A stretch of DNA of 64,000 nt from Vibrio pomeroyi (GCA_041879425.1 CP090854.1:186001-250000), one strand, 5' to 3'; positions 1 to 10,420 are shown, counted from the stretch's first letter. Translations and numbers: made by a program. The notes: generated from the letters alone by a model not told the origin.

Positions 1-510
1 TCAGTCAATAAAAGTAGTGATGAAATTTATGCTCTCTCTACTCTTCTGTCAAATGACTTTTATAAATCAAACAGTTTAATTACGGTCGGTGTATCCGATG
101 GTACATTTTCATATGACCGCAATGAAAAGGTCCAACACCAGTGTAAGGGGCTTTTGAAAGATAGCTTGATACCTTTTGATGAATTTATGAAGAATGTAGC
201 ATCAATTGATTGCGTTCTATTTTTTAATGAGAATAACAGTAACTACGAACTAACGCCTAGTGGTGTTTTCTCTGATTGTATTTCACTAGAGAAGCCAATA
301 ATAGCAATTAGAACTAATATGCTAGAAAGTTATTTTAAAAAATATGGTCGGTTAGGTTACCTCTGTAACGATATAAGTGAGATGGCTGTGGTTATGGACA
401 AAATTGCCAATGATAATCAGGGGATATTAGAAATAGTCTCAAACTTGCAACAGGTTAAGTCCGAGCTATCTAATGATTATTATATAAGAAAGATTAGCCA
501 ATTATCATGA
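1..510 (+). CDS. glycosyltransferase, C-terminal part (5' truncated by window)
   Basis: The frame is open from the first base, so the N-terminal part lies outside the window; a TTG at 154 is only an internal codon. The visible 169 residues look like the donor-binding half of a GT-B glycosyltransferase: a strand reading LITVGVSDG, then a stretch CVLFFNENNSNYELTPSGVFSDCISLEKPII that resembles the loop where an acidic/serine patch contacts the nucleotide sugar and the conserved 'S..D.I..EKP.I' turn. The stop overlaps the start of the next gene by 4 bp (ATGA-type coupling), placing it in the same operon. Donor and linkage cannot be deduced. Confidence 0.65.
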   Translation, partial: SVNKSSDEIYALSTLLSNDFYKSNSLITVGVSDGTFSYDRNEKVQHQCKGLLKDSLIPFDEFMKNVASIDCVLFFNENNSNYELTPSGVFSDCISLEKPIIAIRTNMLESYFKKYGRLGYLCNDISEMAVVMDKIANDNQGILEIVSNLQQVKSELSNDYYIRKISQLS

Positions 511-1568
511 TATATTTTCTCGTCCTTACGCTAGTCTATTTTCTTGCTAATATTGATGTGGCATACAATAATGATAAAAAAATTCAATTAATATTTTTAT
601 TGTTTGTCGGACTAATGCTTTCGGTATTTATTGGGTTTAGGTGGGAGGTTGGTTCTGATTGGGATGTTTATTTAAACCATTACAATGTTGTTCAAGGCGA
701 GCAGTTTGAATTAGGTTATGTGTTCTTGGAAAAGATATTCTATACCAATAACCTGGAATACTCATACTTTCTATTTTTTGTTACTTTAGTTTCTATTTTC
801 TTTATATCGTATTTTTTATTTTCAAGAGTAGATTATGCTATCGTTGCAATAATGTTTTTTGTTGCAAACTATATGCTTTCCTTTATGGGAGGGAATCGCC
901 AAATAATAGCAATTGGAATAGTGTTTCTTAGCAATGCTTTTATCATAGATAGGAATAAATTTGGTTTTATTTCGTGCATTTTATTAGCTTCCCTTTTTCA
1001 TATTTCAGCAATCATCTATATTGTAGCATATTTTTTTACTATTGATTATGTATCAGCCAAAAGACGATACTTCATTCTAGTGGGATGTGTGGTTTTTGGT
1101 TCATATCTAGCGCCAGCGCTGATAGCAATTGCAATAAAAATATTTTCGCTTATTGGTGTTACATATGTGGTTGACAAGTTGACGACATATCAAAGTGTAA
1201 TTTTTGATAATTTTAGTATAACGTCAATGCTTAAGAAAATTATTATACTACTCTTTTTTGATTTATATTACCAACAGGTGTTGAGTAAGGTAAAAAAAGA
1301 ATTATGTAATGTTTTCTATAACTTGTACTTTTTTTCTGTGATATTTGATGCGGTTGTTGGTCCAATTAATGCTGCATTCATGAGAGCTAGTGTCTACTTT
1401 AGAATATCAGAGATAGTTATTGTGTCTTTAATAGTTGCAACATCGAAAAGTAAAGCTCATCGTATTTTTCTAATATTCATTATCTTTGTCTTATGTTTAA
1501 GGCAGTTAAACTCAGCTCTTGCTTTTTACCCAGATTTATATGCTGATTATAAAAACGTGGTTTTTTGA
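507..1568 (+). CDS. EpsG-family polysaccharide polymerase (Wzy-like)
   Basis: This 353-residue protein is almost entirely hydrophobic, with about ten predicted membrane segments. Near residues 42-60 it carries FRWEVGSDWDVYLNHYN, the 'G.D...Y...Y' signature of EpsG-type enzymes, and further on GGNRQIIAIGIVFLS, another feature of that family. EpsG proteins are thought to polymerise repeat units at the periplasmic face of the inner membrane. It overlaps the preceding glycosyltransferase by 4 bp. Its role as the Wzy of the first polysaccharide locus is inferred from the family and its neighbours; a second, unrelated polymerase candidate lies at 32125-33327. Confidence 0.75.
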   Translation: MIYFLVLTLVYFLANIDVAYNNDKKIQLIFLLFVGLMLSVFIGFRWEVGSDWDVYLNHYNVVQGEQFELGYVFLEKIFYTNNLEYSYFLFFVTLVSIFFISYFLFSRVDYAIVAIMFFVANYMLSFMGGNRQIIAIGIVFLSNAFIIDRNKFGFISCILLASLFHISAIIYIVAYFFTIDYVSAKRRYFILVGCVVFGSYLAPALIAIAIKIFSLIGVTYVVDKLTTYQSVIFDNFSITSMLKKIIILLFFDLYYQQVLSKVKKELCNVFYNLYFFSVIFDAVVGPINAAFMRASVYFRISEIVIVSLIVATSKSKAHRIFLIFIIFVLCLRQLNSALAFYPDLYADYKNVVF

Positions 1569-1614
1569 TGTTGATTCTCAATGTTAGCTTTAATGATTAA
1601 AATTTGGTTTTAAA

Positions 1615-2637
1615 ATGAAAATAAAAATACTAGTTCTCAATATTAATGATATTGGAGGTATTGAGCGAGTTGCTTTCAATATGATTGATATGTTTAAGAA
1701 AGATAAATCTCTTTCTAATGTTGAAATAATTTCTATTCATGGGAAAAGTGATTCTTCGTATATTAAAGTTCTGAGTGGTAAAGATGAAAATAGGAAACTA
1801 TTCCGCTTCTCTAAATCTTTAGAACCCGACACCATCGTTTTATCAATGTATGATAGGTTTAGTATTAAACTAAGCCTTATTCGAAGTGTGTTAAAAAGTG
1901 ATTTTAAGTTATATGCATGTCAGCACGCTGATTATTTTGCGCATCGTATATCAACTAGGTTATTACGTCGCATCTTTTATCGTGGTGTGGATAAGATTAT
2001 TGCTTTGACTGAAACTGATAGCAACTTATATAAAAAACATTTTTCAAATGTTTATATTATTCCAAACGTTTTAGGGTATTACCCAGAACATACCTTAAAA
2101 CATAGTGATCGCATTATCGATTGCGCAGCTGCTGGTCGACTTGTGCCTATTAAACAATATGATCACTATTATCAATTCTTGTCAACTATAGAGCCTCTGA
2201 GAGAAAAACAATCTTTTAAATTATATGGGGATGGCCCAGAGAGTAAAAAATTAAGTGATATATTGATATCAAATGGTATGGTTCCAGAGCTTATTCAAGC
2301 CGGCACAACTAAAAATATTTATAAAGAACTTAATAATACGAAATTTTTCTTTGTAACTTCACTTAGAGAAAGCTTTTCGATGGTAATATTGGAAGCTATG
2401 GCAAGCGGATGTGTAATCATTAGTTACGATTGCCCCACTGGACCTAGTGAACTCATACAGCATGGAGTGAATGGTTATTTAGTTAAGGCCAACGACATTT
2501 ATGGGTTATCTGATTGTTACAAGGAATTATTTGAAAACCCAGAAATTTGTCAAAAAGTTAGCAATAATGCAAGAACTACTGCTTTAAAGTATGTAGAGTC
2601 AAATATAATAAAAATGTGGAAAGGTATCTGTGAATAA
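1615..2637 (+). CDS. glycosyltransferase family 4 (GT-B)
   Basis: The 340-residue protein starts with MKIKILVLNINDIGGIERVAFNMID, the glycine-rich N-terminal loop of retaining GT4 enzymes. Residues about 185-290 form the donor-binding domain, with AAGRLVPIKQYD, KLYGDGPE and the catalytic motif ESFSMVILEAMASGCVIISYDCPTGPSEL, which contains the E-x7-E pair of GT4. It would transfer a sugar from a nucleotide donor to a lipid-linked glycan on the cytoplasmic side. A 46-bp gap separates it from the polymerase gene, and its 3' end overlaps the next gene by 8 bp. The sugar is unknown. Confidence 0.82.
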   Translation: MKIKILVLNINDIGGIERVAFNMIDMFKKDKSLSNVEIISIHGKSDSSYIKVLSGKDENRKLFRFSKSLEPDTIVLSMYDRFSIKLSLIRSVLKSDFKLYACQHADYFAHRISTRLLRRIFYRGVDKIIALTETDSNLYKKHFSNVYIIPNVLGYYPEHTLKHSDRIIDCAAAGRLVPIKQYDHYYQFLSTIEPLREKQSFKLYGDGPESKKLSDILISNGMVPELIQAGTTKNIYKELNNTKFFFVTSLRESFSMVILEAMASGCVIISYDCPTGPSELIQHGVNGYLVKANDIYGLSDCYKELFENPEICQKVSNNARTTALKYVESNIIKMWKGICE

Positions 2638-3427
2638 AAAAATATCTGTAGTTATACCGATGTACAATGCCGAATCTGTCATAATAAGAGCGGTACAGTC
2701 GGTACTAAACCAGACCATTGACGTTGATGAGATTATTATTGTAGATGATGGTTCGAAAGATAATTCACTCAATGTGATTAGTGACTTTGCTGTTGATAAT
2801 AGCGATAAAAATATTAGAGTTTTAAGTAAAATAAATGGTGGTGCTTCTTCAGCTCGAAATTTTGGTATTTTAAATGCGAAAAATGAGATATTGGCTTTTC
2901 TTGACAGTGATGATGAGTGGAGCAACGAGAAGTTAGAAAATCAAATCGATTATATACTCAGAGATGATGTTGTATTGGTTGGGGGAAATCACTTTGATAA
3001 GAGTGTTCAACGCATCTCACTAAAGAAAGCTCAAGATGTTAATGAAGTTACTCTTATAGACTTGTTGTTTAAAAACTACTTTCAGACTTCTACTGTAATG
3101 ACTAAAAGATCTATAGCTTTAGACTTTGGTTGTTTCAATGAAAATCAAAAATATGCAGAAGAAGGCCAGTTTTATTACAATTTGTCAAAGTATGGAAGAA
3201 TGATTCACATAAACAAGCAGTTAGTCATTTATGATGGCGGGGAGAAATCTGGATTTGGCGAATCTGGGTTATCTGCTAATATAAAAGAAATGGAAAAAGG
3301 GGAATTGAATAACTTAAAGTATGCATATTCTAAACTTGATATTTCATTGTTGACTTATCTAGCTGCTTCTTTTTTTTCTATTTTGAAGTTTGTTCGACGT
3401 TTTTATCTGGTGAAATTTAAGAAATGA
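2630..3427 (+). CDS. glycosyltransferase family 2 (GT-A)
   Basis: GTG is the start, overlapping the end of the previous gene. The 265 residues open with KISVVIPMYNAESVIIRAVQSVLNQT, and carry VDDGSKDNS (nucleotide-binding aspartates near residue 38) and FLDSDDEW (DxD-type motif near residue 92), the standard GT2 fold. The C-terminal 30 residues are hydrophobic and basic (YLAASFFSILKFVRRFYLVKFKK), suggesting a membrane-associated tail. It belongs to the first polysaccharide operon. Acceptor and donor cannot be read from the sequence. Confidence 0.85.
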   Translation: MNKKISVVIPMYNAESVIIRAVQSVLNQTIDVDEIIIVDDGSKDNSLNVISDFAVDNSDKNIRVLSKINGGASSARNFGILNAKNEILAFLDSDDEWSNEKLENQIDYILRDDVVLVGGNHFDKSVQRISLKKAQDVNEVTLIDLLFKNYFQTSTVMTKRSIALDFGCFNENQKYAEEGQFYYNLSKYGRMIHINKQLVIYDGGEKSGFGESGLSANIKEMEKGELNNLKYAYSKLDISLLTYLAASFFSILKFVRRFYLVKFKK

Positions 3428-4008
3428 TTTTTAAAAATGGAATTATTAACACGGTCTACTTGTCATTTTGTTGGCTGCTAACAAAAATTCTTTACAAAGA
3501 ACAGAAGATTATACGATTTCCTTTTGAAGTTAGAGGTAAAAAAAATATATCTTTTTCTGAAAACTTGTCTACTGGCCGGTATTGTCGTATTGAAGCATAC
3601 TCTGAAAACCACGAAAAAGTTCTAAAAATCGGTCATAATTGCCAGATAAACGACAATGTTCATATAGTTGCACGTGAAAATGTAACGATTAAAGATAATG
3701 TTCTGATTGCTAGTAGAGTGTTTGTTTCTGATCTTAATCATGGCTCTTATTCTGGATGTTACCAATCGCATCCTTCCGAGTTGGCTGCAAAGCGAGTTTT
3801 ATCTTCATCTCCTGTAATTATTGAAAGCAATGTCTGGCTAGGAGAAGGGGTCGTAGTTTTGCCTGGAGTCACTATAGGAGAAAATGTTATAGTCGGAGCT
3901 AACTCTGTAGTTTCTAAGAGTTTAGAAAGTAATTCCATATATGCTGGTAACCCTGCAAAACTTATTAAAAAATATAACTTCGAAACTGAGTCATGGGAAA
4001 GGGTTTGA
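3424..4008 (+). CDS. hexapeptide-repeat O-acetyltransferase
   Basis: Start and upstream stop overlap as ATGA. The 194-residue product has the left-handed beta-helix repeats of the LacA/WcaF/WbbJ acetyltransferases: turns such as IGHNCQINDNVHIVARENVTIKDNVLI and VIIESNVWLGEGVVVLPGVTIGENVIVGANSVV, and the closing YAGNPAKLIKKY. The loop DLNHGSYSG contains the conserved catalytic histidine that activates the acceptor hydroxyl. These enzymes transfer an acetyl group from acetyl-CoA to a sugar, here presumably one in the repeat unit made by the surrounding glycosyltransferases. Its N-terminus is longer and more hydrophobic than in LacA. Confidence 0.83.
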   Translation: MIFKNGIINTVYLSFCWLLTKILYKEQKIIRFPFEVRGKKNISFSENLSTGRYCRIEAYSENHEKVLKIGHNCQINDNVHIVARENVTIKDNVLIASRVFVSDLNHGSYSGCYQSHPSELAAKRVLSSSPVIIESNVWLGEGVVVLPGVTIGENVIVGANSVVSKSLESNSIYAGNPAKLIKKYNFETESWERV

Positions 4009-4991
4009 TGTTAGACTTAAAGCTCAAAGATAAGAAAATAGCACTTTTTTGCCCTGCTTTTTTTGGTTATGATAATGATATAAAAGATACATTAGAAGGA
4101 AGTGGAGCAAAGGTTTTTTTGTATGATGAGCGTGTCTTTACAAGTACTTTAGGTAGAGGCCTTGTTCGCTTAGGTTTTCATCGGTTAGTTAGCCCCTATA
4201 TTGATAGATTTTATAGCGAAAATCTTGTAAACAAGGCAACAGAATTAGACTATATACTGTTGGTCAACCCCGAAACTGTACCTGTCGATGTTTTAAAAAG
4301 AGCCAAGAAAAATAATCCAAAAATTAAAATCATCACTTACATGTGGGACTCCTTTAACAACAAACCTTACTCAAACAAATATATAGAAGTATCATCTTCA
4401 TTTTTCACATTTGACCCAAGTGATGCTAGAGAACATAATGTGGCTTTTTTGCCTCTTTTTTATGTTAACGAATATGAAAGTTTTGATAATCAAGAGGTTA
4501 AGTACGACCTTGCTTTTATTGGAACGGCTCATTCAGAACGATTTGAGTCGGTTTCTAATATCGTAAAAAATTTCGATAACAAATTTTTATTTTTCTACTG
4601 CCCTAGTTATATGGTTTTTCTTTTTAAGAAATATATAAAAGGTGAGTTGCAAGGCTTGAATTTATCCGATGTCTCCTTCTCGTCGATGAGTAGAGATAAA
4701 GTGTTAGATTTAATCGCGAAAACTAATACAATAATAGACATTAGCCATCCATCTCAAATCGGTCTAACGATGAGAACTATTGAGATGCTAGGCGCAGGAA
4801 AGAAAATAGTTACGACGAATAGTCAAATATTATCTTATGACTTTTATCATCCGAGTAATATATTGTATGTGGATTATGAAACTTCTTCAGAAGAAATTAA
4901 TTCTTTCGTCAATGCACCTTACTCTCCAATCGAGAGTGAACTTCGCAGAAAATACAGTATTAACTCTTGGATTGAGAGGCTTTTTATATGA
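4008..4991 (+). CDS. putative GT-B glycosyltransferase
   Basis: The frame also permits ATG at 3993, but ATG at 4008 overlaps the previous stop as TGATG and gives the N-terminus [21 protein letters not shown], so I prefer it (327 residues). The N-terminal half is Rossmann-like; the C-terminal half has [42 protein letters not shown], resembling the donor-site helix of GT-B enzymes annotated as capsule or Eps11J-like proteins. No clear catalytic motif is recognisable, so the exact family is open. Its 3' end overlaps manC by 4 bp. Confidence 0.6.
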   Translation: MLDLKLKDKKIALFCPAFFGYDNDIKDTLEGSGAKVFLYDERVFTSTLGRGLVRLGFHRLVSPYIDRFYSENLVNKATELDYILLVNPETVPVDVLKRAKKNNPKIKIITYMWDSFNNKPYSNKYIEVSSSFFTFDPSDAREHNVAFLPLFYVNEYESFDNQEVKYDLAFIGTAHSERFESVSNIVKNFDNKFLFFYCPSYMVFLFKKYIKGELQGLNLSDVSFSSMSRDKVLDLIAKTNTIIDISHPSQIGLTMRTIEMLGAGKKIVTTNSQILSYDFYHPSNILYVDYETSSEEINSFVNAPYSPIESELRRKYSINSWIERLFI

Positions 4992-6403
4992 GCAATATTT
5001 TACCCGTTATTTTAGCTGGAGGTTCAGGTTCGCGATTGTGGCCGATGTCTCGCACTCATTATCCGAAGCAGTTTTTACCACTGACAAACGAAACCACAAT
5101 GTTGCAGGATACTATCCTTCGATTGGGTGGGCTTGAACATGGTCCAGTGTCGTTAATCTGTAATGAAGCACATCGTTTTTTAGTGGCTGAGCAATTGCGT
5201 TCCAATAACATTGAGCACTCTGGGATAATCTTAGAACCTTTTGGACGTAACACGGCACCTGCAGTCGCTTTGGCTGCTTTGAGAGCAATTGAAAACGAAC
5301 AAAACCCGATATTATTGGTATTGGCAGCCGATCATTTGATAAAAAATGAGCAAGCATTTAGAGAAACATTGGCAATCGCGAAACCACTTGCCGAGAGTGG
5401 GAAGCTCGTAACTTTTGGTATAGTTCCTACCAAACCTGAAACTGGCTATGGCTATATCCGAGGAGGTCATGAGATCGATGAGAGTGGGCTTTACTCTGTT
5501 GATACCTTTGTTGAGAAGCCGAACCGCGTTGTAGCTGAACAATATTTAAAAGACGGTGGATATTACTGGAACAGTGGAATGTTTATGTTCACTGCCTCTC
5601 GTTATTTGGAAGAACTTGAGAAGTTTCGTCCGGATATTTTGGCTGTCGTAAAAAAAGCCTACTCAGGTTCTAACTTTGATCTTGATTTTATTCGTTTGGA
5701 TGAAGAGGTATTTGCTAAATGCCCTGACGAGTCTATTGACTACGCTGTAATGGAAAAAACGAGCGATGCTGTCGTTTGTCCGATGGATGTTGGTTGGAGC
5801 GATGTTGGAGCATGGTCATCACTTTGGGAAGTCAGTGATAAAGATTGCAATGGCAACGTTGTAAAAGGTGACGTCTTAACTGATAACACCCACAATTGTT
5901 ACATTAACTCACCACATCGATTAGTTGCGACTGTCGGTGTAAATGATCTCGTTGTTGTTGATACTAAAGACGCATTATTAGTAGCACATCGAGATGAGGT
6001 TCAAAACGTCAAAAATATAGTGTCAAACTTAAAGGCCAAAGAACGAACCGAATTCTTACATCATCGCGAAGTATATCGCCCTTGGGGTAAGCACGAATAT
6101 ATTGCCGGAGGCAATCGCTATCATGTAAAAAAAGTTATTGTAAAACCGAGTGAGAAGACGGCTATGCAATTACACTATCACCGTTCAGAGCACTGGGTTG
6201 TTGTGTCTGGAACAGCTAAAGTATATAGAGGTAGCGATGAGTACGTTATCACCGAAAATGAATCGATTTATATACCTGTTGGTGAAGAGCACTGTTTTGA
6301 GAACCCAGGGAAGTTACCTTTGGAAATTATTGAGGTCAGATCAGGTAGCTATTTAGGTGAAGATGATATCGTAAGAACACCCCGCCAGGGTGAGGGTTAC
6401 TAA
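4988..6403 (+). CDS. manC: mannose-1-phosphate guanylyltransferase / mannose-6-phosphate isomerase
   Basis: This 471-residue protein matches the bifunctional ManC/AlgA type. The nucleotidyltransferase domain (about 1-340) opens with [15 protein letters not shown] and carries the PKQF motif and VEKPN, which bind GTP and mannose-1-phosphate. The C-terminal cupin domain (about 355-465) starts at RPWGKHEY and has the metal-binding pattern LHYHRSEHW with E and H ligands, the isomerase module. It makes GDP-mannose in the cytoplasm for the glycosyltransferases upstream. It overlaps the upstream gene by 4 bp and precedes manB by 18 bp. Confidence 0.95.
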   Translation: MSNILPVILAGGSGSRLWPMSRTHYPKQFLPLTNETTMLQDTILRLGGLEHGPVSLICNEAHRFLVAEQLRSNNIEHSGIILEPFGRNTAPAVALAALRAIENEQNPILLVLAADHLIKNEQAFRETLAIAKPLAESGKLVTFGIVPTKPETGYGYIRGGHEIDESGLYSVDTFVEKPNRVVAEQYLKDGGYYWNSGMFMFTASRYLEELEKFRPDILAVVKKAYSGSNFDLDFIRLDEEVFAKCPDESIDYAVMEKTSDAVVCPMDVGWSDVGAWSSLWEVSDKDCNGNVVKGDVLTDNTHNCYINSPHRLVATVGVNDLVVVDTKDALLVAHRDEVQNVKNIVSNLKAKERTEFLHHREVYRPWGKHEYIAGGNRYHVKKVIVKPSEKTAMQLHYHRSEHWVVVSGTAKVYRGSDEYVITENESIYIPVGEEHCFENPGKLPLEIIEVRSGSYLGEDDIVRTPRQGEGY

Positions 6404-6421
6404 CTAATTTAAGGTCTTATT

Positions 6422-7852
6422 ATGCTAATTACATCACAAGTGATCTCAGATTCTGGCATTCAGTTTGGAACAAGTGGGGCTCGGGGGCTCGTTGAGCAAT
6501 TCACGCCAGAAGTGTGCGCTGCTTTTAGTCATGCGTTTATTGGCAGTCTTGAAGGTACTTATAGCTTTCAAAGAGTCGCTGTTGCTATTGATAATCGTCC
6601 AAGCAGCTTGGCAATGGCACAGGCAACTGTTTCAGCTATCAGAACCATGGGATATGAAGCTATCTACTATGGGGTTCTTCCTACTCCTGCGTTAGCATAC
6701 TCTGCAATGCAAGATAATATCCCTTGTATCATGATCACCGGAAGTCATATTCCATTTGACCGCAATGGAATTAAATTCTATCGACCTGATGGCGAAATCA
6801 CAAAAGCCAATGAACAAGCGATTCTGAACGCGAAAGTCGAATTTGAAGCACCGACTTTGGAGAAGTTACAAGTATCGTCTAGAGCTCAAACACAGTATAT
6901 CAAGCGCTATACACAACTGTTCGCTTCTAGTTTCCTGAACGGAAAACGCATTGGTATCTACGAGCACTCTAGTGCCGGGCGTGATTTATATTCAATCTTG
7001 TTTCAGGAGTTAGGTGCGGAGGTTATTTCTCTTGAACGTACGGATGAATTTATCCCAATTGATACCGAAGCTGTAGCAGAAGTCGATAAAGAGAAAGCTC
7101 GTCAATGGTCCCAACAGTACAATCTAGACTCTATCTTCTCTACGGATGGCGATGGCGACAGGCCGCTAGTCGCTGATGAAAATGGAGAATGGTTAAGGGG
7201 GGATATTTTAGGCTTGCTCTGTGCGGAAGCCATGAATATCGAAGCGTTAGCGCTACCAGTAAGCTGTAATACTGTAATTGATTCCTCCGAGTCATTTAAA
7301 AAAGTTACTCGAACTAAAATTGGTTCCCCGTATGTAATTGAAGCGTTCTCAAAACTTTCAGAAGTTTACAAAGCAATTGCAGGCTTTGAAGCGAACGGAG
7401 GATTCTTACTTGGGAGTGATATAAAGATAAATGGTGAAATTTTAAAGGCTCTACCTACGCGTGATGCTGTGCTTCCTGCTCTTATTCTATTTTGGGCAGC
7501 TAAGGATAGTGAAATATCCTCCTTACTTGGTGAGCTTGAGCCTCGTTTTACTAGTAGCGATCGAATTCAAAAATTTGAGACAGACAGGAGTGAGGCCATT
7601 CTTACTAAAGCTGCTAGACAAGAAGGTCACTTGATCCATGCTCTAGGGTTTAAAGATTTGACGGTCATAAACGTAGATACAACAGACGGTCTTCGTTTGA
7701 CATTGAGCTCAAATGATATACTTCACCTTCGTCCTTCTGGCAACGCACCTGAGCTCCGTTGTTACGCAGAGTCATCAACTGTAGAAAGAGCACAACAAAT
7801 TGTAAAACAAGCGCTGAATACTATTCAAAACCTTGATATGGATGAGTGGTAA
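6422..7852 (+). CDS. manB: phosphomannomutase
   Basis: The 476-residue protein belongs to the alpha-D-phosphohexomutases and would convert mannose-6-phosphate to mannose-1-phosphate. FGTSGARGLV at the N-terminus contacts the substrate. The phosphoserine loop is TGSHIPFDRNG, a variant of the commoner TASHNP. STDGDGDRPLVAD is the magnesium site, and RPSGNAPELRCYAES near the C-terminus is the phosphate-binding loop. All four functional segments are present, so the enzyme should be active. It sits 18 bp after manC and 6 bp before manA, completing a GDP-mannose set. Confidence 0.92.
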   Translation: MLITSQVISDSGIQFGTSGARGLVEQFTPEVCAAFSHAFIGSLEGTYSFQRVAVAIDNRPSSLAMAQATVSAIRTMGYEAIYYGVLPTPALAYSAMQDNIPCIMITGSHIPFDRNGIKFYRPDGEITKANEQAILNAKVEFEAPTLEKLQVSSRAQTQYIKRYTQLFASSFLNGKRIGIYEHSSAGRDLYSILFQELGAEVISLERTDEFIPIDTEAVAEVDKEKARQWSQQYNLDSIFSTDGDGDRPLVADENGEWLRGDILGLLCAEAMNIEALALPVSCNTVIDSSESFKKVTRTKIGSPYVIEAFSKLSEVYKAIAGFEANGGFLLGSDIKINGEILKALPTRDAVLPALILFWAAKDSEISSLLGELEPRFTSSDRIQKFETDRSEAILTKAARQEGHLIHALGFKDLTVINVDTTDGLRLTLSSNDILHLRPSGNAPELRCYAESSTVERAQQIVKQALNTIQNLDMDEW

Positions 7853-7858
7853 CGATTA

Positions 7859-9046
7859 ATGGCAATGTTTAAGCTTAAAAATCGGATACAGAATTATGCT
7901 TGGGGTAGTAAAACATCCATGGCTGATCTGTTTGGTTTTGACAATTTAGAGAATCATCCACAAGCTGAGCTTTGGATGGGGGCTCATCCAGGCGGGTGCT
8001 CTGAGCTTGAACCGTTAGGGGAATTGCTTTCAGACTATATTAACAAAAACGCACATGAGGCTTTGGGGAGATATACAACGCAGCGATATGGTCAGCTTCC
8101 ATTTTTATTTAAGGTGCTTGCTGCACACACACCACTTTCGATACAAGTTCATCCCAATAAAGCTAATTCGGAGCGTGGCTTTGAATTAGAAACTAAGAAA
8201 GGAATTGCACTTGATGCGAACAATCGAAACTATAAAGATCCCAATCATAAGCCCGAGTTGGTATATGCACTAACTAAATACAAAGCAATGAATGGTTTTA
8301 GGCCAATTCGACATATTATTTCGTTATTTGATGAGATAGCGCTTTCTTCTCTTGAGGTAGAGCTTGATGCTCTTAAAACTACGCAAACCAAAGATGGGCT
8401 TAAGCGCTTTTTTACTGCTCTTATGGCATTCTCCGGTGCGGAAAAGTTAGCAATTCTGAATGAGTTTCAAGATGTTTTTGAGCGTTCAAATATGTCTGTG
8501 ATGCTTCAGTTGGCGATTGGTTATAGTCAAAGCTTTGCCGAGTATTATAGTGATGATATTGGTATATTGGCACCATTAATCTTAAACATAGTTGAGCTTG
8601 AGCCTGGTGAAGCGATGTTTCTTCACGCTGAAACACCTCATGCGTACGTGAAAGGCACAGCGCTTGAGATTATGGCAAGTTCAGATAATGTTCTTCGAGC
8701 GGGCTTGACTCCTAAATACATTGATGTCAATGAACTTATTTCAAATACCTCTTTCGAATCTATCCCATTAGAGCAGTTGAAGCTTACTCCAATATCCGTT
8801 GAAGAGCAGTTGAGATTTCCAGTACCTGTGGATGATTTTGCTTTTGATGTTATAAATGTGGGGCACTCCGTTAAAGAGCAGTATACTCGCAGTGCCGAAA
8901 TTTTATTCTGTATTGAAGGTGAGGCGAAAATTTGCACTGGAGGTACTTATTTGACGCTAAGGGCTGGTGATAGCGTATTTATTCCTTATAGTACCTCATC
9001 TTACTGCCATGTAGGAAAAGGGAAGCTTGCTCGAGCTTACAACTAA
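7859..9046 (+). CDS. manA: mannose-6-phosphate isomerase, class I
   Basis: This 395-residue protein is a type I phosphomannose isomerase, interconverting fructose-6-phosphate and mannose-6-phosphate with zinc. It opens with KNRIQNYAWGSKTSM. It carries AELWMGAHPGGCSEL, PLSIQVHPNK (a zinc-ligand Q.H pair), KPELVYALTKYKAMNGFRP and HAETPHAYVKGTALEIMASSDNVLRAGLTPKYID, which holds the catalytic arginine. It duplicates the isomerase half of ManC, which would increase flux into GDP-mannose. It is the last gene of the operon and is followed by a strong terminator. Confidence 0.95.
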   Translation: MAMFKLKNRIQNYAWGSKTSMADLFGFDNLENHPQAELWMGAHPGGCSELEPLGELLSDYINKNAHEALGRYTTQRYGQLPFLFKVLAAHTPLSIQVHPNKANSERGFELETKKGIALDANNRNYKDPNHKPELVYALTKYKAMNGFRPIRHIISLFDEIALSSLEVELDALKTTQTKDGLKRFFTALMAFSGAEKLAILNEFQDVFERSNMSVMLQLAIGYSQSFAEYYSDDIGILAPLILNIVELEPGEAMFLHAETPHAYVKGTALEIMASSDNVLRAGLTPKYIDVNELISNTSFESIPLEQLKLTPISVEEQLRFPVPVDDFAFDVINVGHSVKEQYTRSAEILFCIEGEAKICTGGTYLTLRAGDSVFIPYSTSSYCHVGKGKLARAYN

Positions 9047-9152
9047 CAGTAATTCGTCTTTAGTTACTTTCGCTTTTTGAGTACCAATCATATCTTGCAG
9101 ACAATTATTAATTATATGCAGACTACATTCTTTTCGTGAGAGTGTAGGAAGT

Positions 9153-9177
9153 AAAAACCGCCATTAAGGCGGTTTTT
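9153..9177. terminator. bidirectional intrinsic terminator
   Basis: Perfect 10-bp stem AAAAACCGCC / GGCGGTTTTT with an ATTAA loop. The A run on one side and T run on the other let it work in both directions. It lies between manA (+) and the convergent wecA (-). Confidence 0.88.
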
Positions 9178-9292
9178 ACTTTATCTTATATGCTTTAGTT
9201 ATGGTTGTTTGCTGCCATGGATATCGAGAGCTTACTGCTCATATTGGCCCGTATCCTTAACTTAACAAAGGTAGGCTGAGTTAGTTGATTTA

Positions 9293-10420
9293 CTATTTAC
9301 CAGAGTTAGCTTTATGTAACTTAACCCTTAAAAAAGCGGTTATTTTCCAAATATTACTCAAAAGAAACAGATAGATGAGAAAGCAACTTAGAAATGTATA
9401 AAGCATTATATACTCTGGTATGCCTATCATTTCGGCATAAATACCTATACCTGCAAATAAGACAGCTATACTGCAGATTACGACCAAAGTTTGAGTAGAG
9501 CTAAACCCCAAACGTTGGAAAATGTGGTGTAAATGCTCACGGTCCGGTTTGAATGGTGAGTCGCCACGTCGAATACGGCGGATCATAATTGCAGCCATAT
9601 CCATTAATGGTATGGCAATTAACCATAGGGCAGTGACTGGGCGTAGCGGGGGCCTTGTACCATTTTGACTCGATAGCAATAACAACCAGATAACGGTAAA
9701 GCCGATGAGCATACTTCCGGCATCTCCCATGAAAACCTTTCTTTTTCGGCCAAAAGCACCTAGGTTGAGAAGAATGTACGGTACTATTATTACTACGAGT
9801 ACTAAACATATATACGCTAAATTATATTGTCCATCATAATTCAGCATGATCCCTAAGCCGCCGAAAGTGACTACAGATAACCCACCTAAAAGCCCGTCTA
9901 TACCATCAACCATATTAAACGCGTTGATTGCTCCTACAACTGCAAGCACCGTAACTAGATAGCCAAACCAGCCCAATGTTACGACATCTCCAGAACCAAA
10001 AATGTCCCCAATAGTATTGAGTTCAATGCCGCCAACAACCATCATCGCAACAGATAGTGCTGCTTGAACAGCAAAGCGCAGCTTGAAGCTTAAATCAAAC
10101 TTGTCGTCTAGAGCGCCTACCCCCACAAGAAGTAAGATACATGCTGCATAAAGACCACTGTTGGGTAAGATGTCCGGGTTGTTAAGCAAAAAGTAAAGTG
10201 TTGATATGCATATTGATATTCCACCAACTAATGGCACCGCTCCTTTATGAAGCTTACGTATATTAGGTTTGTCAACTAATCCGACTTTCTTAGCAACCTT
10301 ACGCATTAGAAAAATAGTCGCGAGAGAAAAGAAAAACAAAAAAGAGAGGTCAAGAAATGAAATGAGCACGACTAAGCCTAATAATGGATGTTGGGGGGAT
10401 TTTAGTGTATTTGAGCTCAA
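9293..10420 (-). CDS. wecA: undecaprenyl-phosphate GlcNAc-1-phosphate transferase
   Basis: The 375-residue membrane protein has about eleven hydrophobic segments and the hallmarks of WecA/MraY transferases: LVDKPNIRKLHKGAVPLVGG, VGALDDKFDLSFKLRF, AFNMVDGIDGLLGG (catalytic aspartates), VFMGDAGSMLIGF and REHLHHIFQRLGFS (HIHH-like motif). It would start lipid-linked glycans by loading GlcNAc-1-phosphate on undecaprenyl phosphate at the inner membrane. The listed start is TTG without a good ribosome site; a GTG 54 bp downstream, just before the first membrane segment, may be the true start. It is transcribed against the flanking polysaccharide genes. Confidence 0.92.
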   Translation of the reverse strand: MSSNTLKSPQHPLLGLVVLISFLDLSFLFFFSLATIFLMRKVAKKVGLVDKPNIRKLHKGAVPLVGGISICISTLYFLLNNPDILPNSGLYAACILLLVGVGALDDKFDLSFKLRFAVQAALSVAMMVVGGIELNTIGDIFGSGDVVTLGWFGYLVTVLAVVGAINAFNMVDGIDGLLGGLSVVTFGGLGIMLNYDGQYNLAYICLVLVVIIVPYILLNLGAFGRKRKVFMGDAGSMLIGFTVIWLLLLSSQNGTRPPLRPVTALWLIAIPLMDMAAIMIRRIRRGDSPFKPDREHLHHIFQRLGFSSTQTLVVICSIAVLFAGIGIYAEMIGIPEYIMLYTFLSCFLIYLFLLSNIWKITAFLRVKLHKANSGK